64,000 bases of DNA from Gammaproteobacteria bacterium. Its GTDB lineage: Bacteria > Pseudomonadota > Gammaproteobacteria > Acidiferrobacterales > Sulfurifustaceae. The stretch covers positions 23,130 through 87,129 of the forward strand of contig SCRL01000069.1 in NCBI GenBank assembly GCA_004298065.1, given 5' to 3'. The notes under the pieces were generated by a model. That model was not told where the DNA came from. It saw nothing but the letters and a program-made list of their open reading frames with translations, and did not search any database. Position 1 is the stretch's first letter; each line of letters begins with the position of its first letter. A program made the translations under genes and the position numbers. Shown in pieces: positions 63,570 to 64,000 of the stretch.

Positions 63570-64000
63570 ATTAGTGGCTTTGCGTCGCCTTCGGCGACGA
63601 CTGAAATAAAAACCGCGGGGTGCTCCGCCCCCGCACCCCCGGGTGACTTTCCTTTCGGGGAAAGTCACCAAAGCCATCTTGCCCCGGATGGCGCGACCTC
63701 CCCCTGCGCTGCGCGCCTTTGCCTTCCGGTCGCTCGACAGCACGTCCTTGTGCTGGCGAGCGACGCGCGGGATCCATCCCCGCGCCCCTTCGGGCTTGCG
63801 GGCAAAGGCTTGCTCGCTTGGGCGCGCCAACGGGGCCTGAGAACCTCCTTTGCTAAACCTCGGTGGTGTTCACGCCCCGTAGGCGAGCGAGCGTCGAGGA
63901 AAGGCCGAAGTTGAGCCCAACGGGGTGCGTGAGGTATCACGCACGTGCGCATCCGGCGCAGGGATGCGCCGTATGCGCACCTCCTGAGGCCGACCTGAGA
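63570..64000. repeat. Non-coding GC-rich repeat-like region
   Basis: No convincing gene is present from 63530 to the window end. It contains several hairpins, for example GGTGACTTTCC (63642-63652) with GGAAAGTCACC (63659-63669) and CGTCGCC/GGCGACG near 63586. GTGACTTTCC...GGAAAGTCAC type segments recur in intergenic regions of many Gammaproteobacteria. Only one copy is in this window, so its repetitive nature is inferred. Confidence 0.45.

Overview
The window is GC-rich chromosomal DNA (roughly 60-65 % GC by eye) from a free-living gammaproteobacterium. The gene content (metG next to mrp/apbC and dcd, dut-coaBC-radC-rpmB-rpmG, nth next to an rnfB-like gene, algC, TusA, a Cus-type metal pump and c-type cytochrome) fits an environmental chemolithotroph-like lineage, for example Acidiferrobacterales or Chromatiales. 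That placement is inference, since no 16S gene or close homologue search was available. I see no rRNA or tRNA gene, no CRISPR array and no prophage.

Layout. 1-4.3 kb (minus strand): a copper-buffering RiPP (bufferin) operon with two DUF2282 precursors, an ECF sigma factor with a zinc-finger anti-sigma, the DUF692/MNIO enzyme, its DUF2063 partner, a DoxX membrane protein and the start of an ArsS-like radical SAM gene that leaves the window. 4.4-13 kb: FIST sensor, nth, RnfB-like ferredoxin, GGDEF/EAL protein, YgiQ radical SAM protein, phospholipase D/cardiolipin synthase. 13-15.1 kb: a partly decayed tandem duplication of a thioredoxin-like gene plus a Sel1 gene. 15.1-24 kb: DUF3365 haem protein, metG, mrp, dcd, GNAT, SYLF lipoprotein-like gene, a cyclic-nucleotide-domain protein, RlmI-type methyltransferase. 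24-30 kb: hydrolase, MFS transporter, BPSS1780 membrane protein, and an operon of ATP-grasp-like protein, Hg-type MerR, exported unknown and TlpA. 30.3-34.8 kb: a complete branched-chain amino acid ABC transporter (livKHMGF). 35-38 kb: a MerC-like gene behind a near-classical mer operator, a CBS protein, a toxin-antitoxin triplet and REP-like palindromes. 38-45.7 kb: Nudix, GST, adk, small conserved genes, and a TolC-adaptor-MacB export operon. 45.7-47.4 kb: a lower-GC insert with an Mrr-like nuclease and a VapBC-like pair. 47.5-49.7 kb: a TetR-controlled operon (AhpD-like, TusA, nitroreductase). 49.8-55.5 kb: a Cus copper/silver efflux operon whose adaptor lacks its hairpin domain. 55.5-64 kb: housekeeping genes (MOSC, DUF488, algC, dut, coaBC, radC, rpmB, rpmG), HNH nuclease, acyl desaturase, Nudix and a non-coding repeat-like tail.

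How it fits together. Metal handling is the recurring theme: the bufferin operon should hold or neutralise copper in the periplasm under its own ECF sigma factor, the Cus pump exports Cu/Ag, and an Hg-type MerR gene and a separate mer-like operator lie 7 kb apart. Three kinds of dispersed repeat (CACAGAG hairpins, about 44-bp tandem units, GTGTCAGACAC palindromes) sit in the gaps between genes.
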